A stretch of 64,000 bases of DNA from Bog-473 sp963719485 (GTDB lineage: Bacteria > Actinomycetota > Acidimicrobiia > Acidimicrobiales > RAAP-2), in contig OY970387.1 in NCBI GenBank assembly GCA_963719485.1, positions 1,736,001 to 1,800,000 of the forward strand. The letters are read 5' to 3'. The notes beneath the pieces were generated by a model, which worked only from the letters and a program-made list of their open reading frames with translations, did not search any database and had not been told where the DNA came from. Position numbers and translations under genes: made by a program. Shown here piece after piece: positions 38,977 through 46,995 of this stretch; the first letter of the stretch is position 1; the number at the start of each line of letters is the position of its first letter.

Positions 38977-40313
38977 GCGCCGTGCCTCCGGAACAACGTG
39001 ATGCGGTCCTCGCCGACCCGGGCCCGCAGCGCGGGGTCGTCGATGCCGAGACCCTCCTCGGGCGCCAGGCAGAGCACGCCGATCTTGCCCTCGTGCAGGT
39101 TGTGGTGGACCTGGTAGGCCGCCTCACCCACCTGCGTGAGCGGGTAGACGGCGGAGAGCGGCGGGAGCACCTTGCCCTCGCAGACGAGCTGGTTGGCGTC
39201 CCACGCCTCCCGGTAATTGGCGAAGTGCGAGCCCTTGATCGTCTTGAGCTTCATCCAGAGGTGACGGTTGTCGTACTCAATCATGTAGCCGGAGGTCGCG
39301 GCGCAGGTGACGATCGTCCCCGCCCGCTTGCAGGCGAACACCGAGGCACCCATCGTCTGGCGGCCCGGGTGCTCGAAGACGATCTCGGGCTCGCTGCCCA
39401 CCAGGGAGCGGATGTCCTTGCCGAAGCGGCGCCACTCGGACTCGTCCTGGGTGTGCTCGTCCGACCAGAAGCGGTAGTTGGCCGCCTTGCGGTCGATCAC
39501 GGCCTCGACCCCGAGATCGTTGAGGAGCTTCACCTTCTCGGGCGAGGACACGACGCCGATCGGCGTGCCGCCCCCGTTGAGCACGTGCTGCACCGCGTAG
39601 CTGCCGAGGCCTCCGCTGGCCCCCCACACGAGCACCTTGTCGTCCTGGGTCATGCGGGCCCCGTTGGGTGAGACCAGCATGCGATAGGCGGTGGAGTTGC
39701 ACAGCGCGTTGATGGCCGCCTCCTCCCAGCTGAGGTGGGTCGCCTTGGGCATGAGTTGGTTGGCCTTCACCACGGTGATGTCGGCCAGTCCACCGAAGTT
39801 GGACTCGAAGCCCCAGATGCGCTGGTTCGCCGCCAGCATGGAGTCGTCGTGCGCCGACGGGTCCTGGTCGTCGACGTAGTTGCAGTGGACCGTGACCTTG
39901 TCGCCCACCTTCCAGTTGCGCACCAGCGAGCCGGTCCGCAGCACCACACCGGCGGCGTCCGAGCCGACGACGTGGTAGTCGAGCGCGTGGCGGGCCGCCC
40001 ACGGCCCCTCCTTGGCCAGGCGGTCGAGGAAGCCGAACGTGGGCAGCGGCTCGAAAATGGAGGTCCAGACCGTGTTGAAGTTGATGGAGGAGGCCAGGAC
40101 CGCCACGTAGGCCTCGTCGGGCGCCAGCTCGGGCAGCGGCACCTCCTCGACGTGGAGGGACAGGCGGGGATCCTTGTCGGCCGACTCCATGCCGTCGAAC
40201 ATGGCGGTCTCGCTCCGCTTGACCACCGCAGCCCGGTAGGAGGCGGGCATCTCGAGTCGGGCCAGGTCATCGGCCGGGGCGCCGGCCAGGACAGCATTGA
40301 GGATGTCGCTCAT
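38973..40313 (-). CDS. ccrA: Crotonyl-CoA carboxylase/reductase
   Basis: 446 residues, full Ccr length. Medium-chain reductase that reduces crotonyl-CoA with NADPH while fixing CO2 to give ethylmalonyl-CoA, the signature step of the ethylmalonyl-CoA pathway. Visible: NADPH motif VWGASGGLGSYAVQ; residues matching the described CO2 pocket are kept (Asn in SSINFN, Phe-Glu in WGFESNFGG, His in RHLWMK). The enzyme also makes ethylmalonyl-CoA for polyketides, but no PKS genes are here. The ATG is eight bases after a TATCGT -10 box, so leaderless; it is divergent from the thiolase. Confidence 0.95.
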   Translation of the reverse strand: MSDILNAVLAGAPADDLARLEMPASYRAAVVKRSETAMFDGMESADKDPRLSLHVEEVPLPELAPDEAYVAVLASSINFNTVWTSIFEPLPTFGFLDRLAKEGPWAARHALDYHVVGSDAAGVVLRTGSLVRNWKVGDKVTVHCNYVDDQDPSAHDDSMLAANQRIWGFESNFGGLADITVVKANQLMPKATHLSWEEAAINALCNSTAYRMLVSPNGARMTQDDKVLVWGASGGLGSYAVQHVLNGGGTPIGVVSSPEKVKLLNDLGVEAVIDRKAANYRFWSDEHTQDESEWRRFGKDIRSLVGSEPEIVFEHPGRQTMGASVFACKRAGTIVTCAATSGYMIEYDNRHLWMKLKTIKGSHFANYREAWDANQLVCEGKVLPPLSAVYPLTQVGEAAYQVHHNLHEGKIGVLCLAPEEGLGIDDPALRARVGEDRITLFRRHGA

Positions 40314-40321
40314 GTGACCCG

Positions 40322-40327
40322 ACGATA
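40322..40327 (-). promoter_or_regulatory. -10 box of a leaderless ccrA promoter
   Basis: Minus strand TATCGT, eight bases, ATG 40313. Back-to-back with the thiolase -10 box at 40337-40342. Confidence 0.5.
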
Positions 40328-40336
40328 GTTGGCCCG

Positions 40337-40360
40337 TAAGATGGAGTTTCCGACCGGTAA
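40337..40360 (+). promoter_or_regulatory. Thiolase -10 box and operator-like site
   Basis: TAAGAT (40337-40342) is a candidate -10 with start near 40349. At 40347-40360 lies TTTCCGACCGGTAA, which matches 12 of 14 positions of the perfect palindrome in the hbd promoter (47734-47747). A shared regulator is inferred. Confidence 0.45.
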
Positions 40361-40400
40361 CCAGACCGGCGGGAACGCGGAGAACGCGGAGGTGCAGGGA

Positions 40401-41585
40401 ATGGCCGAGGCCGTCATCGTCGCAGGGGCTCGCACCCCGATCGGAAAGCTCTCAGGCGCACTGGCCGGCTTCACGGCCATGGACCTGGGGGGATTCGCCA
40501 TCGCGGAGGCGCTCTCCCGGGCCGGCGTGTCCCCCGACCAGGTGGACTACGTGCTGATGGGCCAGGTCATTCTGGCCGGCCAGGGCCAGATCACGGCCCG
40601 CCAGGCCGCGGTCAAGGGCGGCATTCCCATGACCGTCCCCGCCAACACCATCAACAAGGTGTGCCTCTCGGGCCTCAACGCCCTCTACCTGGCCGACCAG
40701 ATGATCCGGGTCGGGGACGCCGACATCGTGGTGGCGGGCGGCATGGAGTCGATGACCCAGGCCCCCTACCTGCTGCCCGGAGCCAGGGCCGGCTACCGCA
40801 TCGGCGACGGCGCGCTGATCGACTCCATGATGTACGACGGCCTGACCGACGCGTTCGACCACATCGCCATGGGCCTCTCGACCGAGCAGCACAACGCCAA
40901 GGTCGGCATTTCCCGCGAGCGCCAGGACGCCTTTGCGGCGGCGAGCCACGAGAAGGCCGCCGCGGCGATCAAGGACGGCCGCCTGGCCGAGGAGATCGTC
41001 CCGGTGCAGGTGCCCCAGCGCAAGGGCGACCCGCTCCTGGTCGACACCGACGAGGGCGTGCGCCCCGGCACGACGGCGGAGTCGCTGGGCGCGCTGAAGC
41101 CCGCCTTCGACAAGAACGGCACCATCACGGCGGGGAACGCGTCGCAGATCTCCGACGGCGGGTGCGCGGTCGTCATGATGTCGGCGGCCAAGGCGAAAGA
41201 GCTCGGGGCCACCCCGCTGGGCCAGATCGTCGGCTACGGCATGGTGGCCGGGCCGGACAACTCGCTGCTCACGCAGCCGTCGCGGGCGATCGTCAAGGCG
41301 GCCGGCAAGGCAGGCGTCGACCTCGGTGGCATCGACCTCTTCGAGATCAACGAGGCGTTCGCGGCTGTCGGCCTGGCCTCGGTGGACGACCTCGGCATCG
41401 ACGAGGACAAGGTCAACGTCAACGGCGGCGCCATCGCGCTCGGGCACCCCGTCGGCATGTCCGGCGCCCGGGTCGCGCTGACCGCGCTGCTGGAACTGCG
41501 CCGCCGCGGTGCCGCCACGGCGGCCGTGGCGCTGTGCGGTGGTGGCGGCCAGGGCGACGCCGCCATCCTGCGCTCGCTGGGCTGA
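40401..41585 (+). CDS. phaA: Acetyl-CoA C-acetyltransferase (acetoacetyl-CoA thiolase)
   Basis: 394 residues. Condenses two acetyl-CoA to acetoacetyl-CoA. Visible: nucleophile Cys in NKVCLSGLNAL (about 89), EINEAFA, catalytic His in GGAIALGHPVG (about 351), second Cys in ALCGGGGQG (about 381). ATG 40401 has GGAGG eight bases upstream and begins MAEAVIVAGARTP, the normal thiolase N-terminus; a frame opening at 40329 would add 24 unconserved residues. It is divergent from ccrA, giving entry to the same pathway. Confidence 0.95.
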   Translation: MAEAVIVAGARTPIGKLSGALAGFTAMDLGGFAIAEALSRAGVSPDQVDYVLMGQVILAGQGQITARQAAVKGGIPMTVPANTINKVCLSGLNALYLADQMIRVGDADIVVAGGMESMTQAPYLLPGARAGYRIGDGALIDSMMYDGLTDAFDHIAMGLSTEQHNAKVGISRERQDAFAAASHEKAAAAIKDGRLAEEIVPVQVPQRKGDPLLVDTDEGVRPGTTAESLGALKPAFDKNGTITAGNASQISDGGCAVVMMSAAKAKELGATPLGQIVGYGMVAGPDNSLLTQPSRAIVKAAGKAGVDLGGIDLFEINEAFAAVGLASVDDLGIDEDKVNVNGGAIALGHPVGMSGARVALTALLELRRRGAATAAVALCGGGGQGDAAILRSLG

Positions 41586-41686
41586 CCCCGCGGGGTCGAC
41601 CCCGCACCCCGCCTCCCCCTCTTCCGGGCTACGGGCCGGCGCTTCGACGCGCCCCTGGTCCCGTCCACGGCCGCCTGCCTACCCCC

Positions 41687-41728
41687 TTGACTTTGTCTAA
41701 CGCTGTGAGATAATCCTAACAGTGTTAG
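41687..41728 (+). promoter_or_regulatory. Leaderless tetR promoter covered by an inverted-repeat operator
   Basis: TTGACT (41687-41692), 16-bp spacer, GATAAT (41709-41714), then seven bases to GTG 41722. Inverted repeat arms CTAACGCTGT (41697-41706) and ACAGTGTTAG (41719-41728), nine of ten bases complementary, flank the -10 and reach into the coding sequence. This is the geometry of direct autorepression by the TetR protein. Confidence 0.7.
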
Positions 41729-42357
41729 GCGAAACCACCGAAACGGCCACCCCGGGTCTCGATCGGCGAGCCGCCCGTCGTGCGGCGACGCGTGACGAGA
41801 TCCTGCAGGCCGCCTGGGCGCTCGTCCGGGCCGAGGGGCTCGCCGCGCTGTCGATGCGGGACCTCGCCGCCGCCGTCGGGATGCGGGCGCCGTCCCTGTA
41901 CCAATACTTCGACTCCAAGCTGGCGATCTACGACGCCATGTTCGGCCAGGGCATGGTCGAGGCACTCGCCGTCGTGCAGGGGGGGATCGAGGGTCGGGAG
42001 GGCCGGGAGGCGTTGCGGGAGAGTGCCCGGGCCCTGCTGCAGTTCGCGACCAGTGATCCCGTCCGCAACCAGCTTTTGTTCCAGCGCACCATCCCGGGAT
42101 TCGAACCCTCTCCCGATTCCTATGCGCCCGCGGTCGCCATGAGCGCCCGGGTGGAGTCGCTCATCGAGGAGCTGAAGGTCCCCGATCCCGCCCAGACGAT
42201 GGACTTGTGGACCGCGTTGGTCGGCGGTCTGTCCGGCCAGCAACTGGCCAACGAACCCCGAGGGGATCGCTGGATCCGGCTCTTCGACCGCGCGGTCGAC
42301 ATGTTCTTCGCCTCGGTGGACGCCCTGCCGCGGCCCAACAGAGAGAGAGGCAGCTGA
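41722..42357 (+). CDS. TetR family transcriptional regulator
   Basis: 211 residues. N-terminal helix-turn-helix (about 20-65: RDEILQAAWALVRAEGLAALSMRDLAAAVGMRAPSLYQYF) and a helical ligand domain. GTG 41722 lies on the expected transcription start, so there is no leader. It is two bases upstream of the MBL-fold gene and in series with an SRPBCC gene, the likely regulon. Ligand unknown. Confidence 0.93.
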   Translation: MLGETTETATPGLDRRAARRAATRDEILQAAWALVRAEGLAALSMRDLAAAVGMRAPSLYQYFDSKLAIYDAMFGQGMVEALAVVQGGIEGREGREALRESARALLQFATSDPVRNQLLFQRTIPGFEPSPDSYAPAVAMSARVESLIEELKVPDPAQTMDLWTALVGGLSGQQLANEPRGDRWIRLFDRAVDMFFASVDALPRPNRERGS

Positions 42358-42359
42358 CC

Positions 42360-43073
42360 ATGGAGACGCGTATCGACGAAATTGCAGAGCGGATCTTCCG
42401 CCTGTCGACGTTCGTGCCCGACGTCGGGCCCACCGGGTTCACGTTCAACCAGTTCCTGATCGACGACGACGAGCCGCTGTTGTTCCACACCGGCCCCCGG
42501 GCCATGTTCCCGCTCGTCTCGGACGCCGTGAACAACGTGACGAGCATGGACCGCCTGCGCTGGATCACTTTCGGCCACCTCGAGGCGGACGAGTGCGGCG
42601 CCATGAACCTGTTCCTGGCTGCCGCTCCCGGCGCGCAGGTCGCCCACGGGGCGATGGGCTGCTTGGTCTCGCTCAACGATCTCGCCGACCGTCCGCCCGT
42701 CCCTCTCGCCGATGGGCAGGTGCTCGAGCTCGGGACGCACCGTGTCCGTCACATCGACACGCCCCACGTGCCCCACGGGTGGGAGGCCCGGGTGCTCTTC
42801 GAGGAATCGACCGGCACCCTGCTGTGCGGCGACCTCTTCTCGCAGCTGGGCGACCCCCCGGCCCTCACCACCGGCGACGTGCTGGAAGGTGCTGCGGCCG
42901 CCGAGGATCTGTTCCGCGCCAGTAGCCTCGCCCCGACCTCGGGGCCCACCGTCCGCTCCCTGGCCGACCTGGCCCCGTCGACCTTGGCCGTCATGCACGG
43001 GTCCTCCTTCAGCGGCGACGGCGCCGGCGCGCTGCGCGCGCGCTGGCCGACGACTACGACCGCCGCGTCATGA
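42360..43073 (+). CDS. MBL-fold metallohydrolase, di-iron oxygen-binding type; C-terminus probably shifted
   Basis: 237 residues as read. Metal-ligand pattern of the ODP/flavodiiron subgroup: FGHLEADECGAMN (about 78), HGAMG, DTPHVPHGWEA (about 135), GTLLCGDLFSQLG (Asp about 158) and a last His in AVMHGSSFSGDG. No flavodoxin domain, so if it handles oxygen or NO it needs a separate partner. ATG 42360 follows the tetR stop by two bases. Within the last 13 codons the frame becomes RARWPTTTTAAS; a 2-base change in the GCGCGCGC run at 43031-43043 would give ALADDYDRRVMTATA, more family-like, ending at 43087. Confidence 0.8.
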   Translation: METRIDEIAERIFRLSTFVPDVGPTGFTFNQFLIDDDEPLLFHTGPRAMFPLVSDAVNNVTSMDRLRWITFGHLEADECGAMNLFLAAAPGAQVAHGAMGCLVSLNDLADRPPVPLADGQVLELGTHRVRHIDTPHVPHGWEARVLFEESTGTLLCGDLFSQLGDPPALTTGDVLEGAAAAEDLFRASSLAPTSGPTVRSLADLAPSTLAVMHGSSFSGDGAGALRARWPTTTTAAS

Positions 43074-43140
43074 CTGCGACCGCCTGATCCGAACCGGCTC
43101 CGACCTCAAGACACCATCTCATCAACCGGAGGAATGAAGA

Positions 43141-43635
43141 ATGGCCATCCAAGACATCGATCACGACACCGTGAGCCTGCACATTGCCGCACCCGCCGAA
43201 CGGGTCTACGACATGGTGGCTGACGTCACCCGCATGCCCGAATTCAGCCCGGAGATCCTCGAGTGCCACTGGGTGGACGGAGCCGACGGCCCGGCGGTCG
43301 GTGCCCGCTTCCGGGCCCGCAACAAGGTGCCCAACCGCCCCTCGTGGACCAACAAGCCGGTGATCACCGAGATCGACCCCGGTCGTGCGTTCACCTTCGC
43401 CCGGACGGAGAAGTTCGCCGGCACCGTGGAGTGGAGCTACCGCTTCGAGCCCGACGGGACCGGGACGACCGTCACGGAGTCCTACACGGTCACCCGGCCC
43501 CTGAGCGCCGTCGGCTGGTTCGTCATCGGCACATTGTTCGGCCGCAAGGACCGGCGTACCGACATGCGGGCGGGCATGGAGCAGACCCTCGAGCGGATGC
43601 GCGTCGCCGCCGAGCAGGGCCCGCCAAGCCCTTAG
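43141..43635 (+). CDS. SRPBCC family (START-like) protein
   Basis: 164 residues. Helix-grip fold of the polyketide cyclase/dehydrase group: SLHIAAPAERVYDMVADVTRMPEFSP at the N-terminus, WTNKPVITEIDPGRAFTF, VEWSYRFEPDGTGTTVTESY. These small proteins bind hydrophobic ligands; the actual function here is not known. GGAGG precedes ATG 43141. Downstream of tetR and the MBL gene on the same strand; its stop overlaps the convergent sixA stop by three bases. Confidence 0.85.
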   Translation: MAIQDIDHDTVSLHIAAPAERVYDMVADVTRMPEFSPEILECHWVDGADGPAVGARFRARNKVPNRPSWTNKPVITEIDPGRAFTFARTEKFAGTVEWSYRFEPDGTGTTVTESYTVTRPLSAVGWFVIGTLFGRKDRRTDMRAGMEQTLERMRVAAEQGPPSP

Positions 43636-44201
43636 TAGGGCGGCCCCAGCAGGGCCACCAGCTTGGCCGTCCGGGCTGCCACGTCGGCCCAGCGGTCGAC
43701 GTTGAAGCCGTACACGCCGAGGGCGCAGGTGGGGAATCCGTGCCGCGCTGTCGCGGCGAGGCCCTTCTTGTCGCGGGCGGACAGCAGGCCCTGCGAGAGC
43801 GCCTGCGCCGTGGGGTTGTGGCCCACGACCATGGCGGCAGCGACGTCGTCGGGCAGGGCGCGGACGAGGGCGAGCACCTCCTCGGGGTCGGCGCTGTAGA
43901 GCGCCTCGTCGAGACGAATCTGTGGGGGATCGGCCAGGCCGGCAAGGACCAGCTCCGCCGTCGCCGCCGTGCGGGCGGCGGGTGAGACCAGTGCGACCTG
44001 GGGCCGGGGGACGCCCGACAGAGCGGCCCCGAGACCCTCGCCCTTCCCGGCGAACAGCCGACCGAGGGCGGTGGCATCCCGGCGGCCCCGCGGGGCCAGG
44101 ACGCGGTCGAAGTCCGTGCCACCCGGAGGCGGGTCGGTCACCGTCTTGGCATGGCGCAGGAGCCAGAGGGTACGGGCCCGCTGCGCTGCCTTCGTCGGCA
44201 T
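43632..44201 (-). CDS. SixA-type histidine phosphatase
   Basis: 189 residues. Branch of the histidine phosphatase superfamily: catalytic RHAKT (about 16-20), a conserved Arg in RGRRDATALG, SPAARTAATAEL, and the second His in VVGHNPTAQAL. SixA acts on phosphohistidine of phosphorelay or PTS proteins; the actual target in actinobacteria is unproven. It starts 27 bases after the lysC stop on the same strand. Confidence 0.88.
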   Translation of the reverse strand: MPTKAAQRARTLWLLRHAKTVTDPPPGGTDFDRVLAPRGRRDATALGRLFAGKGEGLGAALSGVPRPQVALVSPAARTAATAELVLAGLADPPQIRLDEALYSADPEEVLALVRALPDDVAAAMVVGHNPTAQALSQGLLSARDKKGLAATARHGFPTCALGVYGFNVDRWADVAARTAKLVALLGPPY

Positions 44202-44228
44202 CAGCCGGTCGCCATCAGTCGGTTGCCA

Positions 44229-45441
44229 TCAGCCCAGGGCGAACGCTGCGTGCAGCGTGCGGACGGCGCGCTCGACGTCCGCTTCCGCCACCATGCAGGA
44301 GGTCCGGATGGTCGAGGTCGAGATCATGTCGATGTTGATCTCCTCGTTGGCCAGCGTCTCGAACATCGTTGCGGCGATCCCGGGGTGTGACTTCATCCCC
44401 ACCCCGACCAGCGAGACCCGGGCCACGTCGGCGTCCGCCGTCACCCCTGACGCGCCCAACTCGTCGGCATGGGCCTGGGAGGTCTCCACCGCGACCGGCA
44501 GGTCGGCGGTCGGCACGGTGAACGAGATGTCGGTGGTGCCGTGGGCGGACGTGTTCTGGACGATCATGTCGACGTTGATCGACTTGTCAGCCAGCGCCCG
44601 GAAGAGCCGTGCCGCCACGCCGGGCCGGTCCGGGACCCCGCTGACGGTGACCTTGGCCTCCGAGGTGTCGTGGGTCACTGCGGTGACGACGGCCTCTTCC
44701 ATGTCTGCATCCTCCTCGACCACCCAGGTGCCCGGCTCCCAGGTGAAGCTGCTCCGCACGTGGAGCGGGACATTGTGGTTCCGGGCGAATTCGACGGCGC
44801 GCAGCATCGAGGACCCGTCCGCCCGTGGCTGCCATCTCGAGCATCTCCTCGAACGAGATCCGGTTGATCCGGTGTGCCTCGGGCACGATCCGGGGGTCCG
44901 CCGTGAACACGCCGGTGACGTCGGTGTAGATCTCGCATGCGTCCGCGCCCAGGACGGCGGCCAGCGCGACAGCGGTGGCGTCCGACCCGCCGCGGCCGAG
45001 CGTGGTGATTTCGCGGGCGGCCGACACACCCTGGAACCCGGCCACGACCGGCACCTTCCCGGCGGCCAGCGCCTCGCGCAGGCGGTCGCCCCTGACCTCC
45101 CGGATCTTGGCCCGGGTGTGGTCGTCGTCCGTGATGATCCCCACCTGGCTGCCGGTGAACGATGCGGCATCGACCCCGAGGTCGGCCAGCGCCATCACCA
45201 GCAGCGACATGGACACCCGTTCCCCGGTGCTGACGAGCATGTCGTACTCGCGGGGCGGCTGGGTCGAGCTGACCGAGTTGGCCAGGTGGATGAGGTCGTC
45301 GGTGGTCTTGCCCATGGCGCTGACCACGGCCACCACCTCGGAGCCCTGCCGGCGCGTCCGTGCGATGTGGTCGGCCACGGCACGGATCCGACCGGCGTCG
45401 CCGACCGAGGTGCCCCCGAACTTCTGGACGACCAGTGGCAT
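44229..45441 (-). CDS. lysC: Aspartate kinase, with one frameshift
   Basis: Catalytic domain MPLVVQKFGGTSVGDAGRI, VVSAMGKTTDDLI, TGSQVGI, TLGRGGSDATAVALAA, EIYTDVTGVFTADPR. After EEMLEMAATG (codon about 205) the frame changes: one extra base in the CCC run at 44822-44824 moves the sequence to SMLRAVEFARNHNVPLHVRSSF and two ACT domains (KVTVSGVPDRPGVAARLF, RVSLVGVGMKSHPGIAATMF). Corrected length 403 residues, normal. First step of the aspartate pathway; ACT domains imply Thr/Lys feedback. ATG 45441 lies six bases after a TAGCCT -10 box, so leaderless. Confidence 0.92.
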
Positions 45442-45447
45442 CCGACG

Positions 45448-45453
45448 AGGCTA
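45448..45453 (-). promoter_or_regulatory. -10 box of a leaderless lysC promoter
   Basis: Minus strand TAGCCT, six bases (cgtcgg), ATG 45441. The same hexamer precedes the carboxylase gene at 52709-52714. Confidence 0.6.
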
Positions 45454-45566
45454 CAGACTGCGCACCGGCCCGATCGCCGGCGGCGCCCCCCGTTCCCGCC
45501 CCGGACGGCCCTGGCCCGGTCCTCGCCCTCCGCCGGGGGCGATCCGGGCCCGCCTCCGGGATTGGG

Positions 45567-45572
45567 TAGGGT
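45567..45572 (+). promoter_or_regulatory. -10 box of a leaderless cyclophilin promoter
   Basis: TAGGGT, eight bases (ctcgggcc), GTG 45581. No Shine-Dalgarno sequence. Confidence 0.5.
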
Positions 45573-45580
45573 CTCGGGCC

Positions 45581-46414
45581 GTGCCCAGCGACAAGAGAGC
45601 CCGCCAGCGCGCGGCCCGGGAAGCGCGGTTGGCCGCTGAGGCCCAGCAGCAGAAGCGCCGCAGGCAGATCCGCAACGGCGTCATCGTGGTCGTCATCATC
45701 AGCGTGATCATCGGCATCGTCTTCCTGGTCTCCGGGGGGAGCAACAACAACAAGGCGGCCTCCAACTCCACCACGGCCGCCGGGAAGGGCGCCGACGCCA
45801 AGCTGCAGGCCCAGGCGAACGAGGCGGCGGTCAAGGCGGGCTGCCCGGCCAGCACGAAGACGACGGTGAACACGCAGAAGTACCCCGCCGCCCCGGCGAT
45901 GGCGATCGATACGACAAAGACGTACACCGCCACCGTCGTCACGACGGCCGGCACCTTCGACATCGCGCTCGACGCCAAGACGGCCCCCACCACCGTCAAC
46001 AACTTCGTGTTCCTGGCCAACAAGGGTTACTACCACTGCGTGATCTTCCATCGCGTCATTCCCCAGTTCATGGACCAGACGGGTGACCCGACCGGCACGG
46101 GCCAGGGCGGCCCCGGCTACACGATCCAGGACGAGAACCCGCCCAAGACGGCCAACCCCGCCGACCAGTACCCGCTCGGGTCGGTGGCCATGGCCAACAC
46201 CGGCGCGCCCAACTCGGGCGGAAGCCAGTTCTTCGTCGTCGCCGGGCCCCAGGGTGAGTCCCTGCCCAACACGTACGCGTTGTTCGGGACGGTGACCTCG
46301 GGTATGAACGTGGTCGACACCGTCAACGCCCAGGGCAACGCAAACCCGTCCGCCAGCGGCGTCCCGCCCGCCGTCACACAGCGCATCATCTCCGTCACCA
46401 TCCACGAAACGTAA
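45581..46414 (+). CDS. Membrane-anchored cyclophilin-type peptidyl-prolyl isomerase
   Basis: 277 residues. A basic Gln/Arg-rich cytoplasmic N-terminus (about 1-33), one membrane anchor (about 33-52, NGVIVVVIISVIIGIVFLV), a Ser/Thr/Asn/Ala linker, and a cyclophilin domain from about 115 (TFDIALDAKTAPTTVNNFVFLA, VIFHRVIPQFMDQTGDPTG, GSVAMANTG, GSQFFVV). Probably folds exported proteins at the membrane surface. GTG 45581 begins the basic segment. A second cyclophilin follows after 13 bases. Confidence 0.93.
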   Translation: MPSDKRARQRAAREARLAAEAQQQKRRRQIRNGVIVVVIISVIIGIVFLVSGGSNNNKAASNSTTAAGKGADAKLQAQANEAAVKAGCPASTKTTVNTQKYPAAPAMAIDTTKTYTATVVTTAGTFDIALDAKTAPTTVNNFVFLANKGYYHCVIFHRVIPQFMDQTGDPTGTGQGGPGYTIQDENPPKTANPADQYPLGSVAMANTGAPNSGGSQFFVVAGPQGESLPNTYALFGTVTSGMNVVDTVNAQGNANPSASGVPPAVTQRIISVTIHET

Positions 46415-46427
46415 GGACGCGCAGACC

Positions 46428-46985
46428 ATGGCCACACCGACCGCACCCGCCGCCGACGGCTCGAGCCCGCAGCAGCGAAAGTTCGACGAAGAGCCGCCGA
46501 TGCTCATCGACACCGCCAAGCGCTACGTGGCGACCATGGTCACGTCACACGGCACCATGGTCATCGCCCTCGACCCACTGGCCGCACCCAAGACGGTCAA
46601 CAGCTTCGTGTTCCTGGCGCGCTACCACTACTACGACGGGATCGTGTTCCACCGCATCATCCCGGGCTTCGTGCTCCAGGGCGGCGACCCCACCGGGTCG
46701 GGTTCGGGCGGGCCCGGGTACCGCTTCGACGACGAGCTGCCGGCCGCGGGGCGCTACCAGGTCGGGTCGCTCGCCATGGCCAACGCAGGCCCGAACACCA
46801 ACGGCAGCCAGTTCTTCGTCATCAGCGGTCCCGACGGGGTCCGTCTGCCCCCGTTGTACTCGTACTTCGGCGAAGTCGTGAAGGGGCTCGATGTCGTGGA
46901 GAAGATCAACGGTGTCGGGAGCCGCTCGGGGACTCCGACCGAGAGGGTCGTGATCGAGAGCGTCACCATCGAGGAACAGGAGTAA
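46428..46985 (+). CDS. Cyclophilin-type peptidyl-prolyl isomerase, cytoplasmic
   Basis: 185 residues, no signal or anchor. Cyclophilin core: TMVIALDPLAAPKTVNSFVFLAR, IVFHRIIPGFVLQGGDPTG (catalytic Arg in FHRI), GSLAMANAGPNTNGSQFFVI, and YFGEVVKGLDVVEKI. Clearly a paralogue of the preceding gene, 13 bp upstream on the same strand, so a tandem duplication with separate cellular locations. Confidence 0.94.
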   Translation: MATPTAPAADGSSPQQRKFDEEPPMLIDTAKRYVATMVTSHGTMVIALDPLAAPKTVNSFVFLARYHYYDGIVFHRIIPGFVLQGGDPTGSGSGGPGYRFDDELPAAGRYQVGSLAMANAGPNTNGSQFFVISGPDGVRLPPLYSYFGEVVKGLDVVEKINGVGSRSGTPTERVVIESVTIEEQE

Positions 46986-46995
46986 GCCTCGGGCG

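Noticed and set aside
44675..46519. A 614-codon minus-strand frame spanning lysC and the cyclophilins
   Set aside because: It is a third-frame shadow of lysC and antisense to the cyclophilins; no homology-like motif.
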